Assembly: GCA_963850605.1 (NCBI GenBank) | Contig: CAWKLX010000001.1 | Coordinates: 1 to 64,000 of the forward strand | Origin: BOG-908 sp963850605 | Lineage (GTDB): Bacteria; Pseudomonadota; Alphaproteobacteria; Acetobacterales; Acetobacteraceae | Reading direction: 5' to 3' | DNA: 64,000 nucleotides | Part shown: piece after piece, positions 53,025-61,596 of the stretch | Numbering within the stretch: position 1 is the first letter of the stretch | How the letters are laid out: each line of letters starts with the position of its first letter | Made by a program: the position numbers and the translations under genes | The notes under the pieces: generated by a model | Databases searched by the model: none | What the model was told of the DNA's origin: nothing | What the model saw: only the letters and a program-made list of their open reading frames with translations

Positions 53025-54151
53025 CCCGGATCGAACACGACGACCTGCCGCACCGCATGCCCATCGGCCAGCCTGTCGAAACCCTCGTTGATGTCGTCCA
53101 GCGTCAGCCGGTGCGTCAGCAGGCGATCTACCGGCAGGCGCCCGGCACGGTAGAGGGCGACGAAGCGCGGCAGATCGCGGCGCGGCACCGCCGAGCCCAT
53201 GTAGCTGCCCCGCACCGTGCGTTCCTCGGCGACAAGGCTGACCGCCGGCACCGAAAATTTTTTCTCCGGGTGCGGCAGGCCGGTGGCGATTGTCGTCCCG
53301 CCGCGCCGGGTGGCGGCGTAGGCCTGGGCCAGCACCACCTCGCTCCCCACGGATTCGAATACATACGAGGCGCCGCCATCGGTGGCTTCCCTCACGTCCG
53401 CCACGGCGGCCTCGCCCGCGTCGATGGCGGTGGTGGCGCCGAGCGAGAGGGCGAGCGCGCGTTTTTCGGCACCCGGATCGACGACGGCAATGGGGTACGC
53501 GCCGGACGCAACGGCGCCTAGCACGCAGGCTAGCCCCACCCCGCCCAGACCGAACACGGCGACCGACGCTCCTGGCGACACACCGGCCGTGTTCACCACG
53601 GCGCCCACGCCGGTCATGACCGCGCAGCCGAACAGGGCGGCGACCTCCATCGGCAGGGTAGGGTCGATGCGCACAGCCGAGCGGGCGCTGGTGACGATGT
53701 GGTCTGCGAAACCGGATACGCCGAGATGGTGATATGTGGGGCTGCCCTCGGAACTCCCCCAATGGCGTGCGCCGCCCAGCAGCACGCCCGCGGTGTTGGC
53801 CGCCGCCCCCGGCTGGCACAGCGCAGGCCGGCCTTCGGCGCAGGGCAGGCAGGCGCCGCAGCTGGGCACGAACGCAAACACCACGTGGTCGCCCGCGGAA
53901 AAACCGGACTCCGGGCCAGCCTGCTCCACGACGCCCGCCGCCTCGTGGCCCAGCACCATCGGCATCGGTCGCGGGCGCGTGCCGTCGATCACCGAGAGAT
54001 CGGAGTGGCACAGGCCGGCGGCGCCGACGCGCACCAGGATTTCGCCGAAGCCGGGCGGCGAGAGCTCGATCTCCTGCACCTGCAATGGACGGGAGTGCGC
54101 GTAGGGGCGCGGCAGCCCCATGCGCGTCAGCACGGCGGCGCGCGTCTTCAT
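53021..54151 (-). CDS. Zinc-dependent alcohol dehydrogenase (MDR family)
   Basis: 376 residues from ATG 54151. AAGLCHSDLSVIDG (catalytic Zn Cys), VLGHEAAGVVEQAG (Zn His/Glu), SCGACLPCAEGRPALC (the structural-zinc cysteines), then the NAD site VAVFGLGGVGLACVLGAVAS. The group is the class-III/aryl-alcohol dehydrogenase branch. It oxidises an alcohol or reduces an aldehyde in the cytosol; the substrate is unknown. It is chained by 4-base ATGA overlaps both to the thioesterase upstream and to the membrane protein downstream. Confidence 0.88.
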   Translation of the reverse strand: MKTRAAVLTRMGLPRPYAHSRPLQVQEIELSPPGFGEILVRVGAAGLCHSDLSVIDGTRPRPMPMVLGHEAAGVVEQAGPESGFSAGDHVVFAFVPSCGACLPCAEGRPALCQPGAAANTAGVLLGGARHWGSSEGSPTYHHLGVSGFADHIVTSARSAVRIDPTLPMEVAALFGCAVMTGVGAVVNTAGVSPGASVAVFGLGGVGLACVLGAVASGAYPIAVVDPGAEKRALALSLGATTAIDAGEAAVADVREATDGGASYVFESVGSEVVLAQAYAATRRGGTTIATGLPHPEKKFSVPAVSLVAEERTVRGSYMGSAVPRRDLPRFVALYRAGRLPVDRLLTHRLTLDDINEGFDRLADGHAVRQVVVFDPG

Positions 54152-54573
54152 ACTGTCTCCGTCATCAGTTCTTCCAGCGCTGCGCGAAGCGTATCGCCGA
54201 TCGGTTCCGGGCGGCGCGTCGCACGATCGACGAACACGTGCACGAACCAGCCTTCCGCGGCAGGCGCGTCGCGTGCCATGTCGAACAGCCCGATGCCGTA
54301 GCGGACGCTCGACCTGCCCAGCGTGACCACGCGCAAGCCGGCCTGCACGGTCGCCGGAAAACTCAGCGGTGCCGTATACCGGCAATGCGATTCGACGCAC
54401 AGGCCGATCTGTCCGGACGCGGCATGAATGTCGAGACCGCCACGCGCGATCAGATAGGCGTTTATGACCGTGTCGAAATAGCTGTAATAAACGACGTTGT
54501 TGACGTGGCCATAGACATCGTTGTCCATCCAGCGCGTCGGGATGTCGAGCACGTAGCCGTATCCGGCGCGCAT
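54148..54573 (-). CDS. Acyl-CoA thioesterase (4HBT hotdog fold)
   Basis: 141 residues. PTRWMDNDVYGHVNNVVYYS is the 4HBT signature with the catalytic Asp (DNDVYGHVNN), followed by hotdog-fold strands (CRYTAPLSFPATVQAGLRVV; SSVRYGIGLFDMA). It hydrolyses an acyl-CoA to acid and CoA. Its start shares one base with the cysK stop (TGATG), and its stop overlaps the dehydrogenase start. Pairing with an alcohol dehydrogenase suggests a small acyl/alcohol side pathway. Confidence 0.85.
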   Translation of the reverse strand: MRAGYGYVLDIPTRWMDNDVYGHVNNVVYYSYFDTVINAYLIARGGLDIHAASGQIGLCVESHCRYTAPLSFPATVQAGLRVVTLGRSSVRYGIGLFDMARDAPAAEGWFVHVFVDRATRRPEPIGDTLRAALEELMTETV

Positions 54574-55568
54574 CAGCCAAGTCCGCTGAACAGGGCCGTG
54601 GAAAGATAACGTTCCGCGAAGGACGGCACGATCCCCACGATCAGTTTGCCCGCGTTCTCCGGCGCGCGCGCCAGGTCCATCGCCACGTGCAGCATGCCGC
54701 CGGAGGAAATGCCGATCGGCAGGCCCTCGGCACGCGCGCAGCGCCGGGCGGCGGCGATGGATTCGCGTTCGGAGACGGTGGCGATCTGGTCCAGCTCGTC
54801 CATGTCGAGCACGGAGGGCTGGAAGCCGGGGCCGATGCCCTGGATGCCGTGCGGCCCGGGTTCGTCGCCCGACAGCACGGCACTTTCGGAGGGTTCGACG
54901 CCCACCATGCGCAGCCGCGGCCGGCGCGGCCGCAACGCGCGGCCGATGCCCGTCAGCGTGCCGCCGGTTCCCACGCCCGCCACCACGATATCGACCCGCC
55001 CCTCCGTATCGGTCCAGATTTCTTCGGCGGTCGTGGCCTGGTGGATGTCGGGATTGGCCGGATTGTCGAACTGGCGCGGCATCCAGGCGTGGGGTGTCGT
55101 GGAAAGTATCTGGTTGGCGCGGGCGATGGCGCCGGCCATGCCCAGTTTCTGCGGTGTCAGTTCAAGCTGCACGTCCATCAGGCGCAACATGCGCCGCCGT
55201 TCGATGGAGGCACTTTCCGGCATCGTCACGATCAGCCGATAGCCGCGCGAGGCGGCGACGAAGGCGAGCGCGATGCCGGTGTTGCCGCTGGTGGGTTCGA
55301 CCAGGATGGAGCGCCCGGGTTCGATGTCGCCGGCGCGCTCGGCGGCATCGATCATGCCGAGGCCGATACGGTCCTTCACCGAGCCGAGCGGGTTGAAGAA
55401 TTCCAGCTTGAGCGCGAGATCGGCCACCAGCCCTTCTTCGGCGGACAGACGCGGAACACGCACAAGCGGGGTGCCGCCGACGGTCTGCAACACCGTGTCG
55501 TAAATGCGCCCGCGCGGAGCGGCGACCGGCGGGACCGCGCCAGGAGGCTGCGTGTTTGTATTGGACAT
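54573..55568 (-). CDS. cysK: Cysteine synthase A (O-acetylserine sulfhydrylase)
   Basis: 331 residues from ATG 55568. NPLGSVKDRIG carries the PLP lysine (about residue 65), EPTSGNTGIALAFVAASRG the substrate Asn-loop, and GVGTGGTLTGIG the phosphate loop; GISSGGMLHVA is near the C-terminus. It makes cysteine from O-acetylserine and sulfide. It is the first gene of a four-gene overlapping minus-strand chain and diverges (110 bases) from an Rrf2 regulator that probably controls it, as CymR-type Rrf2 proteins do elsewhere. Confidence 0.93.
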   Translation of the reverse strand: MSNTNTQPPGAVPPVAAPRGRIYDTVLQTVGGTPLVRVPRLSAEEGLVADLALKLEFFNPLGSVKDRIGLGMIDAAERAGDIEPGRSILVEPTSGNTGIALAFVAASRGYRLIVTMPESASIERRRMLRLMDVQLELTPQKLGMAGAIARANQILSTTPHAWMPRQFDNPANPDIHQATTAEEIWTDTEGRVDIVVAGVGTGGTLTGIGRALRPRRPRLRMVGVEPSESAVLSGDEPGPHGIQGIGPGFQPSVLDMDELDQIATVSERESIAAARRCARAEGLPIGISSGGMLHVAMDLARAPENAGKLIVGIVPSFAERYLSTALFSGLG

Positions 55569-55678
55569 CCATGCTTCCCGGGGCAAACTTGCGGCGGGGA
55601 GTCTTGTCGGATTCCGCCTAAGGGGCAACACGGGATGCAAGGGAGCGGCGGAGCCGCCGGATGCCGGGAGGCCGCGCC

Positions 55679-56128
55679 ATGCTGCTGAGGCGCGACCGGG
55701 GCATGCTGGCCGTGCTGATCCTGCTGGATGTCGCGTTCCATGCGGGCCGCACCAGCACCGTCAGCGCCGGGGATCTGGCCGAGCGTGCCGGTCTGGCGCG
55801 GCGGGGGATAGAGCCGCTGCTGCAAGCGCTGGCCCGCTCGGGGCTGCTGGAAAGCGTGCGCGGCCCGCGTGGCGGCTATCGCCTGGGGCGGCCACGTCGC
55901 GACATCCGCCTGGACGAGGTGATGCGCGTGGCGCTCTCGGACGAGGCAGCCAACGAGGATGGACCGCGCGGCGAGTTTTTGGACCGCGTCGTCGGTCCGC
56001 TGTGGTCCGAGCTGGAGGGTGAGTTCGCCGCACGCTTGCACCGTGTGACGTTGGACGAGATGGTCCGGCGGGCCGAGGCAGCCGGGTTCTCGCGCCCTTC
56101 TGCGGAGCCGATCAGTTTTTCCATCTGA
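55679..56128 (+). CDS. Rrf2-family regulator lacking cysteines
   Basis: 149 residues from ATG 55679. Winged helix-turn-helix: RTSTVSAGDLAERAGLARRG and LARSGLLESVRGPRGGYRLG, the hallmark GPxGGYRL wing of Rrf2 proteins. No cysteine occurs in the C-terminal half, so no iron-sulfur cluster is expected; it may sense a cysteine metabolite or partner protein as CymR does. It is divergent from cysK. Confidence 0.82.
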   Translation: MLLRRDRGMLAVLILLDVAFHAGRTSTVSAGDLAERAGLARRGIEPLLQALARSGLLESVRGPRGGYRLGRPRRDIRLDEVMRVALSDEAANEDGPRGEFLDRVVGPLWSELEGEFAARLHRVTLDEMVRRAEAAGFSRPSAEPISFSI

Positions 56129-56221
56129 AGGGCTGGCCACGGCGCCGGGTGGTGCGGCAACCGCCCGGCGCCGCGCGTGTTTGCATAGGCGCGCCGAATG
56201 CCGGCGTCACGGAGCGGTGAC

Positions 56222-56443
56222 ATGGTCGATACGTCGGAATCCGTAAAGCTCGAGATCGTCAAGCTGGCAAATGGCCGGTTCAGCGTCGTGCCCGAAGGCG
56301 AGGCGGCCCTGCCCGAAGCCGATGGCGAGTTCGCCACCGAGCAGGAAGCGGAAGACTGGATGTTCCGCCGCACTCAGGAGCTGGATGCGCGCGCCAACGA
56401 TGATGGCATCCTGACGCCTGGCGGCGGACAGGGCGTTCGCTAG
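56222..56443 (+). CDS. Small conserved acidic protein
   Basis: 73 residues from ATG 56222 (MVDTSESVKLEIVKLANGRF), with GGAG upstream. It reads as a small alpha/beta unit: LEIVKLANGRFSVVPEGEAA, then FATEQEAEDWMFRRTQELDA. I do not recognise a family. It is convergent with the Rrf2 gene at 56456. ATG 56198 is a weaker alternative start. Confidence 0.65.
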   Translation: MVDTSESVKLEIVKLANGRFSVVPEGEAALPEADGEFATEQEAEDWMFRRTQELDARANDDGILTPGGGQGVR

Positions 56444-56455
56444 GCTGGGCCGCGC

Positions 56456-56968
56456 TTACGACGCTTGCAGAAGATTGGTGTGACCGTCGCGCGCCAGGCT
56501 TTCGAGCGAGCATTGCTCCAGCACGTGGGCCACGGCGTCCCGTGCGCGACGCATAAGGTGCTGCAGGCGGCACTCCTCCACCACCACGCAATCGTCGCAG
56601 GCGCGGAATGCGGTGGCGCTGGCGCAAGGGGTCATCGCCAGCGGCCCGTCGATCGCCCGGATGACGTCGGCCGCGGAAATAGTGTCGGGGCGCGCCGTCA
56701 GCCGGTGACCGCCGGCCGGTCCGCGCCGGCTTTCGACCAGGCCATGCTCGCGCAGCTCGGTCAGGATGGCCTCGAGGAATTTGCGCGGCACGTCGGCCGC
56801 CTCGGCCAGGCTTCCGGCACTACTCCAGACGTCGCTTGCCTTTCGGTCGGCCATGACAAGACAGGCCCGCAACGCGTATTTGGCACGGCTAGTCAGCACG
56901 CCAGAAATCTCCGTCGTCAGCGCGGCTTTTCGGGCCGGCCCATCTGTCATCCAGGATGGCCGGCGCAT
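56456..56968 (-). CDS. Rrf2-family regulator with iron-sulfur-type cysteines
   Basis: 170 residues. The winged helix-turn-helix is VPRKFLEAILTELREHGLVE with RRGPAGGHRL. Four cysteines, Cys115, Cys124, Cys127 and Cys133 (TPCASATAFRACDDCVVVEE, then C), are placed like the 2Fe-2S or 4Fe-4S ligands of IscR/NsrR-type regulators, although the spacing C-x8-C-x2-C-x5-C is not that of IscR (C-x5-C-x5-C). It is divergent from the FAD protein at 57201. It may sense redox or sulfur state. Confidence 0.85.
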   Translation of the reverse strand: MRRPSWMTDGPARKAALTTEISGVLTSRAKYALRACLVMADRKASDVWSSAGSLAEAADVPRKFLEAILTELREHGLVESRRGPAGGHRLTARPDTISAADVIRAIDGPLAMTPCASATAFRACDDCVVVEECRLQHLMRRARDAVAHVLEQCSLESLARDGHTNLLQAS

Positions 56969-57200
56969 ATACCGCAGCGCACGTATCAGCGCTACAGCGC
57001 GGTCGATTTCCGCAGGCTATTCCTACAAATGTACTATGAATTCCATCGACTTCCTGGTAGTCTTGCCAGAGCGTCAGCCGACTATGGTGTGCGGGCGCGG
57101 TCGCGGCCCGCCGGGAAAGTGGTTTTCGATGAACGTGGTTGCACCCAGTCACCGCCGTGGTTCGCACGTACCAGGCCGGCCTGGCGGCGGTGATCTGGTG

Positions 57201-58664
57201 ATGTCGTTGCCCTTGTTTCCCGAGCCGATCAATTCGGCCCCGCCAGCAGGCAAGCCGCCCATCGCGGTCATTGGCGCGGGGTTCTCGGGCACGATCGCGG
57301 CACTGCAGTTGGTGCGTCGGCTGCCGGCCGATCAGCCGGTGCTGTTGTGCGAACGCTCCCCCGATTTCGCTCGCGGCATGGCGTACTCCACCGGGGACGC
57401 CGACCACCTGCTGAACGTTCGCGTCGCCAACATGAGTGCTCTGTCCGATGAGCCGCTGCATTTTCAGGACTGGCTGCGGCAGCGGATGCAGGGTAGCCGG
57501 CCGGTAGAGGGCCTGCACGACACGGCGGCCGGCCTGTTCGCCTCGCGCGGGCTGTATGGCCAGTATCTGCGCTCGATCCTCGACTACGTGCTGCGTGAGA
57601 CGGCCGGCCACGCCCAGCTGCGGCTGCTGCCCGACGATGTGCTGGACATCGCCCCCGCCGACGGTGGTTACGAGCTGATATGCGGCGGGGGCCAACGCCT
57701 CCCCGTGGCAGGCGTGGTGCTGGCGGTCGGCAACCTGCCGCACGAGGAAGGCGACCAGCCCCGGGTGTGCCGGAACGCGTGGAGCGAGAAGGCATGGCGC
57801 CCATTGGAGCCGGGCTTGCCGGTGCTGATCGTGGGCACCGGGCTGACGATGGTGGACTTGGCTATCGCGCTGCGCCGGCGCGGGTTCACCGATGGCATTG
57901 TGGCGCTCTCGCGCGGCGGCTTGCTGCCCAGCCGGCACGCCGCCGTGGCTGGCGCGTGGCCCACCCCGCATTTCACCATGGCCGAGGAGACGTCGCTGCC
58001 GCTGCTGATGGCCCGCCTGCGCGATGAGGTGTTCGCTGCGGCGGAAGCCGGGGTGGACTGGCGCGCGGTGATCGACAGCATGCGCCCGGTCACGGCCAGC
58101 ATCTGGGGCCGTCTGCCGCTGGCCGAGCGGGCGCGCTTTTTGCGCCACGCCCGTCGGGTTTGGGACGTGCACCGGCATCGCATGGCGCCGCCCCATGCCG
58201 AGATGCTGGACGCCATGGTGGCGGAAGGCACACTGAAGGTGGTGGCTGGCCGCATTCGGGCGATGGAGGAAGCCCCCGACCGCATGCGGGTCCGCTACAC
58301 GCCGAAAGGATCAGGCGCGCGAAACGGGGGCCAGGACGCGATGCTGGATGTGCAGCGGGTGATCATGGCATCCGGGCTGGAGGCCATCTCGCGGACACGC
58401 GATCCGCTGATGCAGCGGCTGATGGATCGCGGTCTGGTGCGGGTCGACCGCCAGGGCCTGGGCATCGACGTGACTGATGGGCTGAACGTGGTGCGGCAGG
58501 ACGATGTGGTGGCCGAGCGTGTCTGGGCGTTGGGGCCGATCGTGCGCGGCGTGTTCTGGGAGTGCGTGGCTGTACCCGACATTCGCGTGCAGGCCGCGCA
58601 CGTGGCGGTCAGCGTCGTGGCCCGGCTGCGCGAGGATGCACCACGCTGGGGTTTCGCGATCTGA
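57201..58664 (+). CDS. FAD/NAD(P)-binding oxidoreductase (YdhS/NAD_binding_9 type)
   Basis: 487 residues from ATG 57201 (GTG 57198 is also possible). IAVIGAGFSGTIAALQLVRR is the FAD motif, LPVLIVGTGLTMVDLAIALR a second GxGxxG, and DADHLLNVRVANMSALSDEP and YGQYLRSILDYVL are typical of the FAD-NAD(P)-binding YdhS-like family. Some members are linked to sulfur or hydroxylamine metabolism, but the substrate is unknown. It is divergent from the cysteine-bearing Rrf2 gene, its likely regulator. Confidence 0.8.
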   Translation: MSLPLFPEPINSAPPAGKPPIAVIGAGFSGTIAALQLVRRLPADQPVLLCERSPDFARGMAYSTGDADHLLNVRVANMSALSDEPLHFQDWLRQRMQGSRPVEGLHDTAAGLFASRGLYGQYLRSILDYVLRETAGHAQLRLLPDDVLDIAPADGGYELICGGGQRLPVAGVVLAVGNLPHEEGDQPRVCRNAWSEKAWRPLEPGLPVLIVGTGLTMVDLAIALRRRGFTDGIVALSRGGLLPSRHAAVAGAWPTPHFTMAEETSLPLLMARLRDEVFAAAEAGVDWRAVIDSMRPVTASIWGRLPLAERARFLRHARRVWDVHRHRMAPPHAEMLDAMVAEGTLKVVAGRIRAMEEAPDRMRVRYTPKGSGARNGGQDAMLDVQRVIMASGLEAISRTRDPLMQRLMDRGLVRVDRQGLGIDVTDGLNVVRQDDVVAERVWALGPIVRGVFWECVAVPDIRVQAAHVAVSVVARLREDAPRWGFAI

Positions 58665-58724
58665 TCTGCGCGGGCAGGCAGCCGCGCCAACTCTGTGTTA
58701 ACCCCGCCGGCGTAACATTGGGCC

Positions 58725-59225
58725 ATGGCAGACCATGGCGTCCCTGCAACGACCGAAGCATCGGAGAAACCGCGCAAAAAGGGCAAGATGCTGCTCATCG
58801 CGGTGCCTGTGCTGCTTGGGCTCGCCGGCGCGGGCGCCTGGTTCAGCGGCATCCTGCCCAAGATGCTGGGGCACAAAGGCGCGCATGACGGCAGCAGGCT
58901 GGACACCGCGGCGGCCGCTCCGCCGGTCTATGTCGATGTGCCGGAGATCATCTGCAATCTGAACGTGCCCGGCAAACGTCCAAGTTTCATGAAGATGCAT
59001 GCCAAGCTCGAGCTGCAGGCCAAATCGGACGAGGCGGCGGTGGCGGGGGCCATGCCACGCATACAGGATCTGTTTCAGACCTATCTGCGCGACATGCGGC
59101 CGGAGGAGCTGCGCGGGTCCGAAGGCAGCTACCGCTTGCGCGAGGAATTGATCGGACGGGCCTCGGTCGCGGCTGCCCCCGCGCGCGTGCTGGATGTCCT
59201 GTTTGTCGAACTGATCATCGAATGA
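58725..59225 (+). CDS. fliL: Flagellar stator-associated protein FliL
   Basis: 166 residues: a basic N-terminus (EKPRKKGKMLLIAVPVLLGL) with one TM helix, then a periplasmic domain with YVDVPEIICNLNVPGKRPSF and the C-terminal LIGRASVAAAPARVLDVLFV plus a final ELIIE. FliL forms a ring around the stator at the basal body. Its stop overlaps the fliM start by 4 bases. It is the first gene of the flagellar run that continues to the window edge. Confidence 0.92.
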   Translation: MADHGVPATTEASEKPRKKGKMLLIAVPVLLGLAGAGAWFSGILPKMLGHKGAHDGSRLDTAAAAPPVYVDVPEIICNLNVPGKRPSFMKMHAKLELQAKSDEAAVAGAMPRIQDLFQTYLRDMRPEELRGSEGSYRLREELIGRASVAAAPARVLDVLFVELIIE

Positions 59226-60244
59226 GCGGGAATGGGGGTGCGGCGGCCGTAGCATCGGCCGAACCAGGGCGCGTGCTCGAGCAGGCGGAGATCGACAGCC
59301 TGCTCGGTCTCGGTGACGGCACAGGGCGCGGTGAAGCGCTGGGCGGCATGCAGCGGATTATCAGCTCCGGCCTGGTGTCCTACGAGCGCCTGCCGATGCT
59401 AGAGATCGTGTTCGATCGGCTGATACGGATCATGTCCACCAGCCTGCGTAATTTCACCAGCGACAACGTCGAAGTGTCGATCGACAACATCGCCTCGTTA
59501 CGTTTTGGTGACTATCTCGATGCCATCCCGCTGCCGGCCATGCTGGCCGTGTTCAAGGCGGAGGAGTGGGACAATTACGGCCTGATGATCATCGACAGCG
59601 CCATGATCTATTCGATTGTCGATGTGCTGCTGGGTGGCAGGCGTGGCACGGCCGCCATGCGCATCGAGGGCCGCCCCTACACGACGATAGAGCGCAACCT
59701 AGTCGAACGGCTGGTGCACGTAGTGCTGGCCGACCTGTCGGCCAGCTTCGACCCGCTATGCCCGGTGACGTTCCGTTTCGAGCGGCTGGAGGTCAACCCG
59801 CAATTCGCCGCCATCTCGCGCCTCTCGAACGCGGCGGTGCTGGGCCGATTGCGCATCGACATGGAAGACCGGGGCGGCCGGATGGAGCTGTTGCTGCCCT
59901 ACGCGACGCTTGAGCCGGTGCGCGAGCTGTTGTTGCAGCAATACATGGGGGAGAAATTCGGCCGCGATTCGATTTGGGAGACGCATCTGGCGGAGGAGTT
60001 GTGGAACACGCGCATCGACCTGGACGTAGTGCTGGACGAGCAGATCATGCGCCTGGTCGATGTGGTTGACCTTAAACCTGGCGACAGGATCGTGCTCAAC
60101 ACATCGGCCGGCGCACCCGTGGAAATACGTTGCGGCACCGTCCGCCTGTTCCATGCGCATGTCGGCCGGCGCAAAAACTATGTTGCTGTTCGCATCGACG
60201 GCCCCGTGGACCGTATTCCGCTGCCCGCGCCGGCGTCGCCATGA
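59222..60244 (+). CDS. fliM: Flagellar motor switch protein FliM
   Basis: 340 residues. The N-terminal EQAEIDSLLGLG is the CheY-P docking motif. The CheC-like middle domain follows (MLEIVFDRLIRIMSTSLRNF; YLDAIPLPAMLAVFKAEEWD; MIYSIVDVLLGGRRG), then a SpoA/FliN-like C-terminus (VVDLKPGDRIVLNTSAGAPV). It builds the cytoplasmic C ring and switches rotation. The CheY-like gene at 61597 encodes a possible partner. Confidence 0.95.
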   Translation: MSGNGGAAAVASAEPGRVLEQAEIDSLLGLGDGTGRGEALGGMQRIISSGLVSYERLPMLEIVFDRLIRIMSTSLRNFTSDNVEVSIDNIASLRFGDYLDAIPLPAMLAVFKAEEWDNYGLMIIDSAMIYSIVDVLLGGRRGTAAMRIEGRPYTTIERNLVERLVHVVLADLSASFDPLCPVTFRFERLEVNPQFAAISRLSNAAVLGRLRIDMEDRGGRMELLLPYATLEPVRELLLQQYMGEKFGRDSIWETHLAEELWNTRIDLDVVLDEQIMRLVDVVDLKPGDRIVLNTSAGAPVEIRCGTVRLFHAHVGRRKNYVAVRIDGPVDRIPLPAPASP

Positions 60245-60306
60245 GCGGCGAAGGGGGCCGGGCCGGCTGCCATCAGATCATGTTTCGCTAAGCTGGGACG
60301 CGCAGA

Positions 60307-60861
60307 ATGGTCAACGCGCAATGGCTGCTGGAATTGGCGCTGCTGCTGTTACTGGCGGCTACGCTGTTTCATGCCATGCGATTGGAACGGGCACTGGGTG
60401 TGCTGAAACAGGACCGGGCCGTATTGGAGGAACTGGTGGAAGGGTTCAACGACAGCACGCGACAGGCCGAATCCGGCATCGAGCGGCTTCGCGCCGCTGC
60501 GGATGGCGCGGGACGGCACATGGCGCGCCAGATCGAGTCCGCTCAGAAGCTGCGTGACGACTTGCACTTCCTTGCCGACCGAAGCGATCGGGTGGCCGAA
60601 CGGCTAGAAACGGTATTACGGTCAGCGCGCATGTTCACCGACCGCACGGCTATGTCGCTGTCATCGGGGGAATCGCCGACGCAGACACGGTCCGGTGCGG
60701 GGCCGGGCATTGGTGGTCCGCCAGTGCACCCGGTTGCCGAGGCGAATGAGCCGGAACTCGCATTGATGAGCGCTGGCGTCGTCGATGATTCCTCTCAGCC
60801 AACTCGGCTGCGCAGTCAGGCTGAGCGCGACCTGCTCCGCGTCCTACGTGGGGGCCGCTAG
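60307..60861 (+). CDS. DUF6468-like flagellar-locus protein
   Basis: 184 residues. One N-terminal TM helix (WLLELALLLLLAATLFHAMR) is followed by a coiled coil (LKQDRAVLEELVEGFNDSTR; AADGAGRHMARQIESAQKLR; LADRSDRVAERLETVLRSAR) and a low-complexity tail ending QAERDLLRVLRGGR. This is the protein found between fliM and motE in alphaproteobacteria. Its function is unknown; position and shape suggest a membrane-tethered motor accessory protein. It ends one base before the motE-like start (GTG 60863). Confidence 0.8.
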   Translation: MVNAQWLLELALLLLLAATLFHAMRLERALGVLKQDRAVLEELVEGFNDSTRQAESGIERLRAAADGAGRHMARQIESAQKLRDDLHFLADRSDRVAERLETVLRSARMFTDRTAMSLSSGESPTQTRSGAGPGIGGPPVHPVAEANEPELALMSAGVVDDSSQPTRLRSQAERDLLRVLRGGR

Positions 60862-60862
60862 C

Positions 60863-61588
60863 GTGAACTTCTCGCGCGGATCGCTCCGCCGCCCCCGCCT
60901 TCCCCGCCCACGCCTGTTGCCTGCCACGATCCTGGCCATGTCGGCACTGCTCGCGGTGAAGTCCATGGTGCTCGTCCAAGCGATGGCGGGCGAAGCCGGC
61001 CAGCTGCCGCCGGCACAGATTGCCGATCCGGCAACCTCGACGGCACAGGGCGCACATCGTGCCAGCAGCCAATCGGCGCCGGCGGCGGGACCCGGCGGGT
61101 CGGCGGCCGCACCGTCCGACCAGCATCACGGCCAGGATCTACCGCCACCCCTCAGCGATGCGGAACGCGGCATTCTGCTCGATCTGCGCCACCGACGCCT
61201 GGCGCTGGAAGCGCGCGCGCACGATCTCGACCAGCGGGAAGCAGAGCTGGCCGCCGCCGACCGCCGCCTGGCCGATCGCGTCCAGCAACTCGCCGCCTTG
61301 CAATCCAGGCTGGAGGCGCTGGAGAGCACACGCCAACAGCACAACGCCGAGAATTGGACGGGACTGGTCAAGGTCTACGAGTCGATGAAAGCGCGGGATG
61401 CGGCGGCGATCTTCGATGTGCTCGACATGCAGGTGCTGTTGCAGGTGCTCGACCGCATGCAGGAACGTCGCGCCGCGGCCGTGCTCGCAGCGATGCAGCC
61501 GGACCGAGCCCGTCTGGCGACCCAGATGCTGGCCGAGTTGCGCACGCGTGCCGTAACACCCGCGCCCGACTCACGTTCGCACAGCTGA
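60863..61588 (+). CDS. motE: MotE-like motility chaperone
   Basis: 241 residues from GTG 60863. A signal/anchor helix (LLPATILAMSALLAVKSMVL), a disordered Ala/Gly/Ser linker, a coiled coil (DAERGILLDLRHRRLALEAR; AADRRLADRVQQLAALQSRL), and a C-terminal MgtE_N-like bundle: YESMKARDAAAIFDVLDMQV, LDRMQERRAAAVLAAM. This is the organisation of MotE, the periplasmic chaperone of the flagellar stator protein MotC in rhizobia. It begins one base after the previous stop. Confidence 0.82.
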   Translation: MNFSRGSLRRPRLPRPRLLPATILAMSALLAVKSMVLVQAMAGEAGQLPPAQIADPATSTAQGAHRASSQSAPAAGPGGSAAAPSDQHHGQDLPPPLSDAERGILLDLRHRRLALEARAHDLDQREAELAAADRRLADRVQQLAALQSRLEALESTRQQHNAENWTGLVKVYESMKARDAAAIFDVLDMQVLLQVLDRMQERRAAAVLAAMQPDRARLATQMLAELRTRAVTPAPDSRSHS

Positions 61589-61596
61589 ACCGGCAA

